Positions 5,828-12,355 of a stretch of DNA of 22,063 nt are shown here, one piece after another (position 1 is the stretch's first letter; the number at the start of each line of letters is the position of its first letter). The notes beneath the pieces are model-generated. The model was not told where the DNA came from and did not search any database. It saw nothing but the letters and a program-made list of their open reading frames with translations. Origin of the DNA: Prevotella sp. (lineage in GTDB: Bacteria; Bacteroidota; Bacteroidia; Bacteroidales; Bacteroidaceae). The position numbers were made by a program, and so were the translations under genes. Where the stretch lies: contig JAFRZC010000058.1 of the NCBI GenBank assembly GCA_017442765.1, positions 1 to 22,063 on the forward strand, written 5' to 3'.

Positions 5828-7591
5828 ATGAATAGAAAAAAAATTAAGGTTTACCTCTGTTACTTTTTATTACTGAGTTTTACCATTCTGACGGGTCCTT
5901 CGTGTTCAAGAAAAGAGTCGCGGGCGGCAAACACCACCCCACAACGCCCGTCGTCGAGATACGAAGACCTGACCAAGCGGCTGAACTCGCTGAATCTGCG
6001 GAGCAATCTGCCGGCGCATCGGGTGAATGAGATGAAGGGCGACATCAGTTTCAGCCAGGGCAACTATTTCGAGGCCCAGAAGTACTACCGGCGCGTCATC
6101 AACGACTTTCGCGTCCGTGACAGCCTGAGCGTGATGATGCGGCTGGAGCTGATGCTCATGCTGTCGTTCGACCGCATGGGCGATTATTCGCTGATGGCTC
6201 ATTCCATTGAGGACTATGAGGCCTCGGCGCAGAAGGTGGGCAGCCCGGTCTATCTGGCCACCGTGCCGTTTTTCAAGGGTAAGGTGGCTTACTATCGGGG
6301 TGAGTCGGAGAAGGGCTACGCGCTGATGCGGCAGGGCATTGACATGATGCGACGGGCCAAGGGCGACGGGAAGGACGACTACCTGATGTATTTCTACAAC
6401 AGCGCGCTGAAGATGCTGCAGAAGGACAAGATGCCGAAGAGAGCTATTGTCCTGCTGAAGGCTATGGAGGAAATGTTCAGCTATCCGCACAGAGACTCGG
6501 GCTCTGTCGCCTTCCCCTACGAGACTTATCTGAAGGAATACTACGGCTGCCGGGCCATTACACTCCAGCGCATCGGGCATGAGGAGGAGGCGGCTGCCTA
6601 CTACAACAAGTTCCTCGCCATGGCGCAGGTCTATATCTTCGATCTCAAATGCATAGAGGCGTATCTGTTTGAGAAAAAGCTCTACGACGACATCATCCGC
6701 TTCGGCAAACTGCGTCTCGATTTTCTTATCGCTTCCGGCGACACGCTCAACAGCAATACGATGCCGCTCTACAGGCTGATGGCAAAGGCATACGCCGAGA
6801 AGGGACTCTACGACGAGGCGATAGAATGTTACAACCTGATGGACAAAAGCAACGAGGAACTCACACGCATGGGCGAACTGAGTGCCATCGACGAGATCTC
6901 CGCCAATTACAGCACCCACATTGCCGCACTCGACAAGCAACGCAAAGAACACAGATCCAGACTCGTCTATATCCTTATCATCGTAGGCATTGTCATCGTC
7001 ATGACCGCGCTGACAGTGATCAAGACTATTCAATATAACAAGATTATCAAGCGGAAAAACCTCTCACTGGTGAAGACTGTCGATGAGCTGATGAAAAGGC
7101 CTCCCTCCATCTCCCCCGAGGGGAAGGGTTCGCCCCCCTGTAGCCCCTCTCCCTCGGGGGAGATGGAGGGGGGCTTGCGACGGAAGTCGATGGAGTCGCT
7201 CACCGACTATCAGGAACGGAAAACGTTTGCCCGCATGAACCACGACATCGTGGAGAAGAAGCTCTACCTCGACCCCAATCTCTCTCGCGCGACATTGCTG
7301 GAGAAATACAATATCCCGCGAAACAATTTCTCGCCAATGTTCCAGAAGTTCACCGGCACATCATACACCACATACATCAACAACCTGCGGCTTGAGGAGG
7401 CTGCAAGAATGCTGAAGGAGCAGCCGAACTACACCATTGAGTCGATAGCCACAGACAGCGGTATCCCATCGGTGGCTACGCTCTACAGACTCTTCGCGCA
7501 GCGATACGGCATGACTCCGGCGGAGTATCGCCAGACGGTGCTGCTGTCTGAGTCCATGAGAAACGAGGATGTAGAGGAGGGTGAAGAGTGA
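5828..7591 (+). CDS. Membrane-spanning TPR-AraC family regulator 1
   Basis: The 587-aa product has an N-terminal hydrophobic export segment (residues 8-25, followed by Cys26 in a poor lipobox context). Helical repeats of TPR character (about 40-370) follow, then a transmembrane helix at about 379-398 (LVYILIIVGIVIVMTALTVI) and a C-terminal AraC-type helix-turn-helix domain at about 460-570 (IESIATDSGIPSVATLYRLF...YGMTPAEYR). The layout places the TPR sensor outside the cytoplasm and the DNA-binding domain inside: a one-component system lacking kinase and receiver domains. The ATG at 5828 fits the promoter; TTG 5825 adds one residue. Residues about 425-450 are translated from a palindromic repeat (7103-7170), and the stop codon lies inside a 7-bp repeat. 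It follows the LRR trio after a gene-free gap, so that operon is a candidate target. The ligand is unknown. Confidence 0.88.
   Translation: MNRKKIKVYLCYFLLLSFTILTGPSCSRKESRAANTTPQRPSSRYEDLTKRLNSLNLRSNLPAHRVNEMKGDISFSQGNYFEAQKYYRRVINDFRVRDSLSVMMRLELMLMLSFDRMGDYSLMAHSIEDYEASAQKVGSPVYLATVPFFKGKVAYYRGESEKGYALMRQGIDMMRRAKGDGKDDYLMYFYNSALKMLQKDKMPKRAIVLLKAMEEMFSYPHRDSGSVAFPYETYLKEYYGCRAITLQRIGHEEEAAAYYNKFLAMAQVYIFDLKCIEAYLFEKKLYDDIIRFGKLRLDFLIASGDTLNSNTMPLYRLMAKAYAEKGLYDEAIECYNLMDKSNEELTRMGELSAIDEISANYSTHIAALDKQRKEHRSRLVYILIIVGIVIVMTALTVIKTIQYNKIIKRKNLSLVKTVDELMKRPPSISPEGKGSPPCSPSPSGEMEGGLRRKSMESLTDYQERKTFARMNHDIVEKKLYLDPNLSRATLLEKYNIPRNNFSPMFQKFTGTSYTTYINNLRLEEAARMLKEQPNYTIESIATDSGIPSVATLYRLFAQRYGMTPAEYRQTVLLSESMRNEDVEEGEE
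7103..7170. repeat. Palindromic repeat inserted in frame in the regulator gene
   Basis: CCCTCCATCTCCCCCGAGGG (7103-7122) is perfectly inverted at 7151-7170 with a 28-nt spacer. The similarity continues imperfectly to 7099-7128 and 7144-7174. It encodes a Pro/Ser/Gly-rich linker between the membrane helix and the AraC domain. A related G/C-rich palindrome is non-coding at 14875-14893. Confidence 0.85.
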
Positions 7592-7608
7592 AGAGTGAAA
7601 AGTGAAAA
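7581..7608. repeat. 7-bp tandem repeat overlapping the regulator stop codon
   Basis: Four 7-mers (GTGAAGA twice, then GTGAAAA twice) run across the end of the regulator gene. The stop codon TGA (7589-7591) lies within the repeat, so changes in copy number would change the C-terminal residues. Confidence 0.7.
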
Positions 7609-7655
7609 GTAATTAAAAATTATGCATTATGCATGATGGATTATGAATTATTTAC

Positions 7656-7663
7656 TATCTTTG
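7656..7663 (+). promoter_or_regulatory. -7 box (TATCTTTG) upstream of the HMA gene
   Basis: TATCTTTG matches TAnnTTTG and lies 93 nt before the HMA start codon. A second, near-consensus box (AATCTTTG, 7723-7730) ends the 59-bp repeat that separates it from the gene. Either or both may drive expression. Confidence 0.55.
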
Positions 7664-7673
7664 CAGAAAATTT

Positions 7674-7732
7674 GCTGCGCTCGGCATAGCTCAAGCAAGC
7701 TTGGCTTTGCTCTTGCTGGTAAAATCTTTGCA
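7674..7732 (+). repeat. Dispersed 59-bp promoter-bearing repeat, copy 2
   Basis: This is the second copy of the element at 5153-5211. It is bracketed by a 17-bp direct repeat, ATCTTTGCAGAAAATTT (7657-7673 and 7724-7740). The second of these overlaps the element's end, so the insertion duplicated the -7 box region. It stands directly upstream of the HMA gene. Confidence 0.8.
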
Positions 7733-7756
7733 GAAAATTTAAATCCACTATAGAAT

Positions 7757-8236
7757 ATGAAAAAAACAATGTTACTGATGGCAATGTTGCTCGTGTCGGT
7801 CATGAGCTTTGCCAAGGATTACAAGACACTGGTCGTTACGGTCAGCCCGCAGATGCGCTGTGCCAATTGTGAAACTAAAGTGAAAACTGCCTTGCAGCAG
7901 GTGGATGGTGTGAAAGAGGTTCAGACCTGCCTGCAGTCGCAGATGGTTGCCGTGAAGTACGATGGTCAGAAGACCAGTAAGGGCAAACTCGTCAAGGCAT
8001 TCAAGAAGATTGGCTACGATGCAAAGGTTGCTGATAGGAAGTGCAATAAAGAAGGCAAAAAATGCGATAAGAAGCATAAAGATTGCGACAAGGCCAAGAA
8101 GGAGTGCACTGGTGAGCATGGCTGCGACAAAGCCAAGAAGGAGTGCACTGGTGAGCATGGCTGCGACAAAGCCAAGAAGGAGTGCACTGGTGAGCATGGC
8201 TGCGACAAAGCCAAGAAGAAGTGCGGTAAGCAATAA
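7757..8236 (+). CDS. Secreted HMA-domain protein with Cys-rich metal-binding repeats
   Basis: The 159-aa product has a signal peptide (residues 1-19, ending SFA), then a heavy-metal-associated domain (about 24-92) with the metal-binding motif MRCANC (Cys35, Cys38) followed by the usual VDGV segment. The C-terminal part (about 96-159) is rich in Cys and Lys and contains three perfect repeats of CDKAKKECTGEHG plus a partial fourth. Each full repeat supplies two Cys and one His, like a metallothionein-type tail. HMA domains bind soft metals such as Cu(I), so a periplasmic copper or heavy-metal chaperone or buffer is likely. It has its own promoter region and ends 18 nt before a bidirectional terminator. 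No copper ATPase is in the window. The metal identity and function of the tail are inference. Confidence 0.88.
   Translation: MKKTMLLMAMLLVSVMSFAKDYKTLVVTVSPQMRCANCETKVKTALQQVDGVKEVQTCLQSQMVAVKYDGQKTSKGKLVKAFKKIGYDAKVADRKCNKEGKKCDKKHKDCDKAKKECTGEHGCDKAKKECTGEHGCDKAKKECTGEHGCDKAKKKCGKQ
8084..8236 (+). repeat. 39-bp tandem repeat within the HMA gene
   Basis: Units start at 8084, 8123 and 8162 with a partial copy from 8201. The second and third are identical; the first differs by one silent base (AAG for AAA). The near identity points to recent expansion by slippage or recombination. Each unit is 13 codons, so the frame is kept at any copy number. Confidence 0.9.
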
Positions 8237-8254
8237 TCAGATAGTATAAGATGA

Positions 8255-8289
8255 AAAAAGTCCTTGGTAGTTGATACCAAGGACTTTTT
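8255..8289. terminator. Bidirectional intrinsic terminator
   Basis: A perfect 15-bp stem (AAAAAGTCCTTGGTA at 8255-8269 with its complement at 8275-8289) encloses the 5-nt loop GTTGA. Flanking A and T tracts give a U-run in both directions. It lies between the convergent HMA (+) and Bcp (-) genes and should end both transcripts. Confidence 0.9.
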
Positions 8290-8296
8290 GTTTGAT

Positions 8297-8749
8297 TTAG
8301 CCGAGGATTTGTGCGGCATGGTCTTTGGTCTTCACCTCCTTTGGGGTGATGATGCGCTCGACGATGCCTTCCTCATTAATGATGAACGTGGTGCGGAACG
8401 TGCCGAAATACTTGCGTCCGTACATCGACTTCTCACCCCATGTGCCGAATGCCTCGTGGAGGGTGTGCTCCGTGTCGGCAATGAGCGGGAAGGGCAGCTC
8501 GTTCTTGGCGATGAACTTCTGGTGGCTCTTCTCGTCCTGCACGCTCACGCCTACGACGGCATAGCCCTGCCGACGCAGCTCAGCGTAGTTGTCGCGCAGG
8601 TTGCAGGCTTGTGCCGTGCAGCCGCTCGTCATGTCCTTCGGGTAGAAGTAGAGCACCAGTTTTTTCCCTTTGAAATTGCTCAGGCGGATTTCTTTGCCGT
8701 TCTCGTCGCGCCCTAATACCTCGGGCGCCTTGTCTCCAATCTTTATCAT
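8297..8749 (-). CDS. bcp: Thiol peroxidase of the Bcp/PrxQ family
   Basis: The 150-aa product is an atypical 2-Cys peroxiredoxin that reduces H2O2 and organic peroxides using thioredoxin. The peroxidatic Cys44 and resolving Cys49 lie in KDMTSGCTAQAC, the five-residue spacing typical of PrxQ/Bcp. The downstream FPLIADTE and FRTTFIINEEG segments are also typical of the family, and the length is normal. It has no signal peptide, so it is cytoplasmic. It is the last gene of the minus-strand run, 75 nt after the TonB receptor, across an AT-rich spacer without a recognisable promoter box. It ends at the bidirectional terminator. The assignment is secure; co-transcription with the receptor is inferred. 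Confidence 0.95.
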   Translation of the reverse strand: MIKIGDKAPEVLGRDENGKEIRLSNFKGKKLVLYFYPKDMTSGCTAQACNLRDNYAELRRQGYAVVGVSVQDEKSHQKFIAKNELPFPLIADTEHTLHEAFGTWGEKSMYGRKYFGTFRTTFIINEEGIVERIITPKEVKTKDHAAQILG

Positions 8750-8824
8750 AATTAATTAAGAATTTAGAATTAAGAGTTAAGAATTAAGAATCATAATTAT
8801 CCATTATCCATTGTCAATTATCAA
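8750..8824. repeat. AT-rich spacer of short degenerate direct repeats
   Basis: The spacer between the TonB receptor and bcp is made of AATTAAGA-like and ATTATCCA-like short repeats (roughly 8750-8824). Similar wording is seen at 7613-7650. No promoter box or hairpin with a T-run is evident. Confidence 0.5.
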
Positions 8825-10702
8825 TTACAAGGCGATGTTCACGCCTGCCATGACGGTTGCGCGGGGCATGGGATAGCCATAGACCAGCTCATACTTGCGG
8901 GCCAGCAGGTTCTCGCCTTTTACCCACAGACCGACGTGGCGCAGCAGCTGATAGCCGAACGTGGCATTGAGGAGAAATACATTCTCTGTCACGGGATTGT
9001 TGCCGACCTGGGTGTAGAGTCCCGAGAGGTGTTGCAGTCCGGCGGCAGCGTTCCACCGTCCCTGTGCGTAGTTTGCGCCGAGATAGGTCTTCAGCTTCGG
9101 CGCGCCGACGATGGGGTTTGTCATGTGGAGCATGCTCAGGTTGTTGTTCAGCTGCCAGTGGCGGTTGATGCGCCACGCCCATTCCAGTTCAAAGCCGCTG
9201 TTCTCGGTGCTTCCCGTGTTCACGTTACGGGGCTTGCCATCTACCTGAACCGTTTGAATCATGTTGTCGGCATTGATGTAGAAGAGGTTTACGCCGTATG
9301 TCAGCGTTCCGTCGAAGAGCCGCTGTTTCCACGACAGCTCATAGCTCCACATCCGTTCGGGGCGCAGCTCTTCGTTCGAGGGCGGGTAGAGATACATCTC
9401 GCGCATGGTGGGATTGCGGAATCCCTTGGCTGCCATGAGCTTCAGCTCGCCGTCTTCAGTCGGGCGGAAGACGATGCCGCCTTGTGGAATCCACTCCGTG
9501 CCCGTGACGTTATGGTAATCGACGCGCAGTCCGGCATCGAGTGTCAGCCACCGTGTGATGTCCTGTCGGAAGTCAACGTAGCCTGCCAGCTCGTTGCGGT
9601 GTGAGTGTCCGCTCTGCTTGTTGGGCGTGTCGAGCACCTCGCCCGTCTCACGTGAGGTGTAGAACGCGCGTCCGTAGATATGCTGATAGTCGAAGCCAAG
9701 TGTCAGGCGGTTGCCCTCGAAGAGGTTGAGGCTTTGGTAGAGTGATATGCCCATGAGTGCGTCGAGTGAGCGGAAGTAGCGGTCGCGTGGCTTGCCGCCG
9801 TTGGCCGCATAGCCGTCGTTAATCTTGTGCCGTCCGAAGTTGTCATACACGCTCAGCCGTCCGCTGGTACGTTCGTAGTGGTTCTCGATGGCTGCGGTGA
9901 CGTTGCCGCGCGTGGCCCATTGGTTCCATTCGAGCATGGGCGACTGTATGGTACCGGGCACTGAGGCGTTGAAGTGGGTCACGTCGGCATCGACAAAGGC
10001 GTTCCAGTGCTGCGAGAGGTCATAGCCGAGCTTCAGATGTCCGCCGTACTGTTCATATCCTGAGTTCGGGCGGTGGTTATCGCTGCGGCTATACCCGGCG
10101 GCCACGGTCGAGGAGAAGCGTCCGCAGCGCACCTGATTGCTCAGCTCGCTCTGGAACGTGCCGTAGGAGCCTGCGCCCAGATGCAGATTCGTGCGCACAC
10201 CGTCGGTGTTCATGCCGCGCGTGACGATATTCACCACGCCCCCCATCGCGTTCGAGCCGTAGAGCACGCTCGCCGGACCGCGCACCACTTCTACGCGCTC
10301 GGCCATCATGGTCTGATAGGCATCGCCGATGGCGTGCCCATAGATGCCCTGGTACTGCGGATGCCCGTCGATGAGCACCAGCAGTTGTCCCGAGCCTGCG
10401 GCAATACCGCGCAGGCTGATGGCACCGGCTCCGTTGTTCAGCCCGTAGCCCATCATTCCCCGGCTGCTCACGAAGAGCCCGGGCACCTGCTCGGAAAGCG
10501 TTGGGAGGATGTTGGTGCGTTGGTTTTCTACTAGTTTCTGTCGGTTGACGACAGAAACGGTCATGGGCAGATGACGGATGTCCGTCTGGAAACGTGTACC
10601 TGTAACGATCACTTCGTCGATCTGTCGGGCGACGGAGTCGTTCTGCGCGTACACGTGCAGGGAAACAGCAGCTACAGCTGCTGCAAGAAATAGCTTTTTC
10701 AT
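8825..10702 (-). CDS. TonB-dependent outer membrane receptor
   Basis: The 625-aa product has a signal peptide (residues 1-19, ending VYA) and a TonB-box-like segment, IDEVIVTGTR (about 28-37). A plug domain (about 40-160) contains LRGIAAGSGQLLVLIDG and VRGPASVLYGSNAMGGVVNI, and a beta-barrel runs to the C-terminus, ending in a family-typical short tail (MAGVNIAL). These receptors import iron complexes, cobalamin, metals or similar ligands using TonB energy. The size, the absence of the N-terminal carboxypeptidase-like domain and the lack of a SusD neighbour argue against a SusC glycan receptor. The ligand cannot be told from sequence alone. It lies 57 nt downstream of the CvfB-like gene, with a small hairpin in between, and upstream of bcp. 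No riboswitch or Fur box was recognised. Confidence 0.92.
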   Translation of the reverse strand: MKKLFLAAAVAAVSLHVYAQNDSVARQIDEVIVTGTRFQTDIRHLPMTVSVVNRQKLVENQRTNILPTLSEQVPGLFVSSRGMMGYGLNNGAGAISLRGIAAGSGQLLVLIDGHPQYQGIYGHAIGDAYQTMMAERVEVVRGPASVLYGSNAMGGVVNIVTRGMNTDGVRTNLHLGAGSYGTFQSELSNQVRCGRFSSTVAAGYSRSDNHRPNSGYEQYGGHLKLGYDLSQHWNAFVDADVTHFNASVPGTIQSPMLEWNQWATRGNVTAAIENHYERTSGRLSVYDNFGRHKINDGYAANGGKPRDRYFRSLDALMGISLYQSLNLFEGNRLTLGFDYQHIYGRAFYTSRETGEVLDTPNKQSGHSHRNELAGYVDFRQDITRWLTLDAGLRVDYHNVTGTEWIPQGGIVFRPTEDGELKLMAAKGFRNPTMREMYLYPPSNEELRPERMWSYELSWKQRLFDGTLTYGVNLFYINADNMIQTVQVDGKPRNVNTGSTENSGFELEWAWRINRHWQLNNNLSMLHMTNPIVGAPKLKTYLGANYAQGRWNAAAGLQHLSGLYTQVGNNPVTENVFLLNATFGYQLLRHVGLWVKGENLLARKYELVYGYPMPRATVMAGVNIAL

Positions 10703-10722
10703 ACTGATATGAAAACAATTAG

Positions 10723-10754
10723 AAAAATAAAAAAGTAGCTCTCCTTATGGAGAG
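10723..10754 (-). terminator. Possible weak terminator/attenuator between cvfB-like and TonB genes
   Basis: CTCTCC (10739-10744) and GGAGAG (10749-10754) form a 6-bp stem with a 4-nt loop. On the minus strand it is followed by CTAC and then a T-rich run down to about 10723. The stem is short, so it may end only part of the transcripts, letting TonB and bcp be expressed at a lower level. Confidence 0.45.
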
Positions 10755-10759
10755 TATGC

Positions 10760-11596
10760 TTATTCGCTGTTGGTCAGGCGGATGCTGTCATCGCTGACGA
10801 GGATGAGCCGTTGGGCATAAAGGTGGCTGGTTGCCCGCTTAAAGGTTTTCTTGCTCACTTGGAACACTTCTCTGATGTCCTCGGCGTCGCTCTTGTCGCC
10901 AAGCGGGCAATAGCCGTCGTGCTCCTTCAGATAGTTTAGCAAAGTGTCGGAGAAGCTGAGCGTCTGCCGCCGGCCGGTGGGCTGGAGTGTCACGTCGAGC
11001 TTGCCGTCGGGGCGTATTTGGTCGATATAGCCCTTCATGCGGTCGCCGGTGTGGATGGCCTTGAAGATATGGTCGTCGTAGATAAGTCCCGCGAACTTGT
11101 TATCCACGATGACCTTGAAGCCCAGGTCGGTCTTCTGCCAGATGAGCAGATCGACCTCCTGCCCGCGCTTGTATTGCGGTTCAGTCCTGTTCAGGTAGCG
11201 TTCCACCTTTGCCGTTGCCACGATGCGGTAGGTTTGCGAGTCGATATGCACATAGACGATGTAGCTGCGCCCGTTTATCATGCGCTGTTTCTGCTCTCGG
11301 AAAGGGCAGAAGAGGTCTTTCGGCAGTCCCCAGTTGAGGAAGGTGCCGTACTGGTTCACCCATGCCACCTTGAGGTAGGCGAAGTCGCCCACGCGGCAGA
11401 GCGGGGTCTCGGTGGTGGCGATGAGCCGTTCCTCCTGGTCGAGGTAGAGGAACACGTTGAGCTCGTCGCCGACTTTCGTGCCCTCGGGCACATATTTCGT
11501 AGGCAGCAGGATTTCGCCTTCGCGTCCGCCGTCGAGGTAAACGCCGAAGTCCACTTTTTTCACTACTTCCAGTTTGTTGAAATCTCCGAGTTTCAT
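10760..11596 (-). CDS. CvfB/YitL-like S1-domain RNA-binding protein
   Basis: The 278-aa product matches the CvfB family layout. N-terminal S1-like beta-barrel modules (from MKLGDFNKLEVVKKVDFGVYLDGG onward) are followed by a third S1-like segment (about 140-215, with GQEVDLLIWQKTDLGFKVIVDNKFAGLIY) and a C-terminal winged-helix-like domain (about 225-275, with VFQVSKKTFKRATSHLYAQRLI). CvfB proteins bind RNA and affect virulence-factor expression in Gram-positive bacteria; the role in Bacteroidetes is not established. It has no signal peptide and is cytoplasmic. It starts 48 nt after the ABC ATPase gene, across a 9-bp periodic spacer, and is probably in the same operon. Family assignment is fairly sure. 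Confidence 0.88.
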   Translation of the reverse strand: MKLGDFNKLEVVKKVDFGVYLDGGREGEILLPTKYVPEGTKVGDELNVFLYLDQEERLIATTETPLCRVGDFAYLKVAWVNQYGTFLNWGLPKDLFCPFREQKQRMINGRSYIVYVHIDSQTYRIVATAKVERYLNRTEPQYKRGQEVDLLIWQKTDLGFKVIVDNKFAGLIYDDHIFKAIHTGDRMKGYIDQIRPDGKLDVTLQPTGRRQTLSFSDTLLNYLKEHDGYCPLGDKSDAEDIREVFQVSKKTFKRATSHLYAQRLILVSDDSIRLTNSE

Positions 11597-11601
11597 AGTC
11601 T

Positions 11602-11637
11602 TTTTTTGTTTTTTCTTGTCTTTCTAGTTTTTCTAGA
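11602..11637. repeat. 9-bp periodic spacer (TTTTCTAGW type)
   Basis: Successive 9-mers from 11602 (TTTTTTGTT, TTTTCTTGT, CTTTCTAGT, TTTTCTAGA) fill the gap between the CvfB-like and ABC ATPase genes. The period matches the CCGG-based spacers at 12311-12357 and 18415-18458 although the wording differs. Confidence 0.6.
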
Positions 11638-11644
11638 ATTATCT

Positions 11645-12298
11645 TTATATAGCGAGGAGGCCGTCTTTCATTTTGATGGTGCGGTCGGTGATGGTGGCGA
11701 GGCTCTCGTCGTGGGTGACGATGACGAAGGTCTGGCCGAATTCCTTGCGCAGGTCGAAGAAGAGCTGGTGCAGCTCCTGTTTGTTCTTTGAGTCGAGCGA
11801 GCCGCTGGGCTCGTCGGCGAGGATCACGGCGGGGTTGTTCACCAGAGCTCTTGCCACGGCCACGCGCTGCTTCTCGCCGCCCGACAGCTCGGCCGGTTTA
11901 TGCGTGGCGCGGTCGCTGAGCCCCATGAACCGCAGCAGCTCCTCCGCGCGGCTGTGGGCTTCCTTGCGGCTCTTGCCGGCGATGAAGGCGGGAATCATGA
12001 TATTCTCGATGGCCGTGAATTCCGGCAGCAGCTGGTGGAACTGGAACACGAAGCCGAGGTGGCGGTTGCGGAAGTCGGAGAGCTGGCGGGTGGAGAGCTT
12101 GGAGGTGTTGACGGAGTCAACACATACCGTACCCGTGTCGGGTTTGTCGAGTGTGCCGATGATTTGCAGCAGGGTCGTCTTACCCGCTCCGCTGGGGCCT
12201 ACGATGCTGACCACCTCGCCCTTGTCGATATGGAGGTCGATGCCCTTGAGCACTTGCAGCGAGCCGAAGCTCTTGGTGATGTTTTTGATGTCGATCAT
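11645..12298 (-). CDS. LolD-like ABC transporter ATP-binding protein
   Basis: The 217-aa product is a single ABC ATPase domain: Walker [10 protein letters not shown] (residues 34-42), Q-loop around [15 protein letters not shown] (Gln86), signature LSGGE (138-142), Walker B VILADE (158-163) and a switch histidine in VIVTHDE. The EFTAIENI segment and overall length fit the LolD/MacB/FtsE subgroup, which powers extraction of lipoproteins from the inner membrane or related envelope processes. Gly-Ser-Leu-Asp (EPSGSLDS) follows Walker B, with Ser where many relatives have Thr or Asn. No LolC/E permease is adjacent, so the partner must be encoded elsewhere. It starts 57 nt after the antiporter stop codon. 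The exact substrate is inferred from family resemblance. Confidence 0.88.
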   Translation of the reverse strand: MIDIKNITKSFGSLQVLKGIDLHIDKGEVVSIVGPSGAGKTTLLQIIGTLDKPDTGTVCVDSVNTSKLSTRQLSDFRNRHLGFVFQFHQLLPEFTAIENIMIPAFIAGKSRKEAHSRAEELLRFMGLSDRATHKPAELSGGEKQRVAVARALVNNPAVILADEPSGSLDSKNKQELHQLFFDLRKEFGQTFVIVTHDESLATITDRTIKMKDGLLAI

Positions 12299-12310
12299 TG
12301 TTGTTGATAT

Positions 12311-12355
12311 TTTTTCCGGAGATTCCGGTTTTTCGGGTTACCCGGATTATCCGGT
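12311..12355. repeat. Approximately 9-bp periodic CCGG spacer
   Basis: CCGG cores occur at 12316, 12325, 12342 and 12351, with a variant CGGG at 12334, giving a period of about 9 bp. They fill the junction between the antiporter and the ABC ATPase genes. It is the same type as the exact 9-bp spacer at 18415-18458. Confidence 0.7.

Noticed and set aside
5906..7033. 375-codon minus-strand frame
   Set aside because: Antisense shadow of the TPR part of regulator 1; low-complexity His/Val/Leu-rich product with no recognisable domain.
8825..10702. SusC-type glycan receptor
   Set aside because: Too short, lacks the N-terminal carboxypeptidase-like domain, and no SusD gene is adjacent.
10703..10759. 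Cobalamin riboswitch or Fur-controlled leader before the TonB receptor
   Set aside because: The gap is only 57 nt, too short for a cobalamin riboswitch, and no iron-box-like palindrome was seen.
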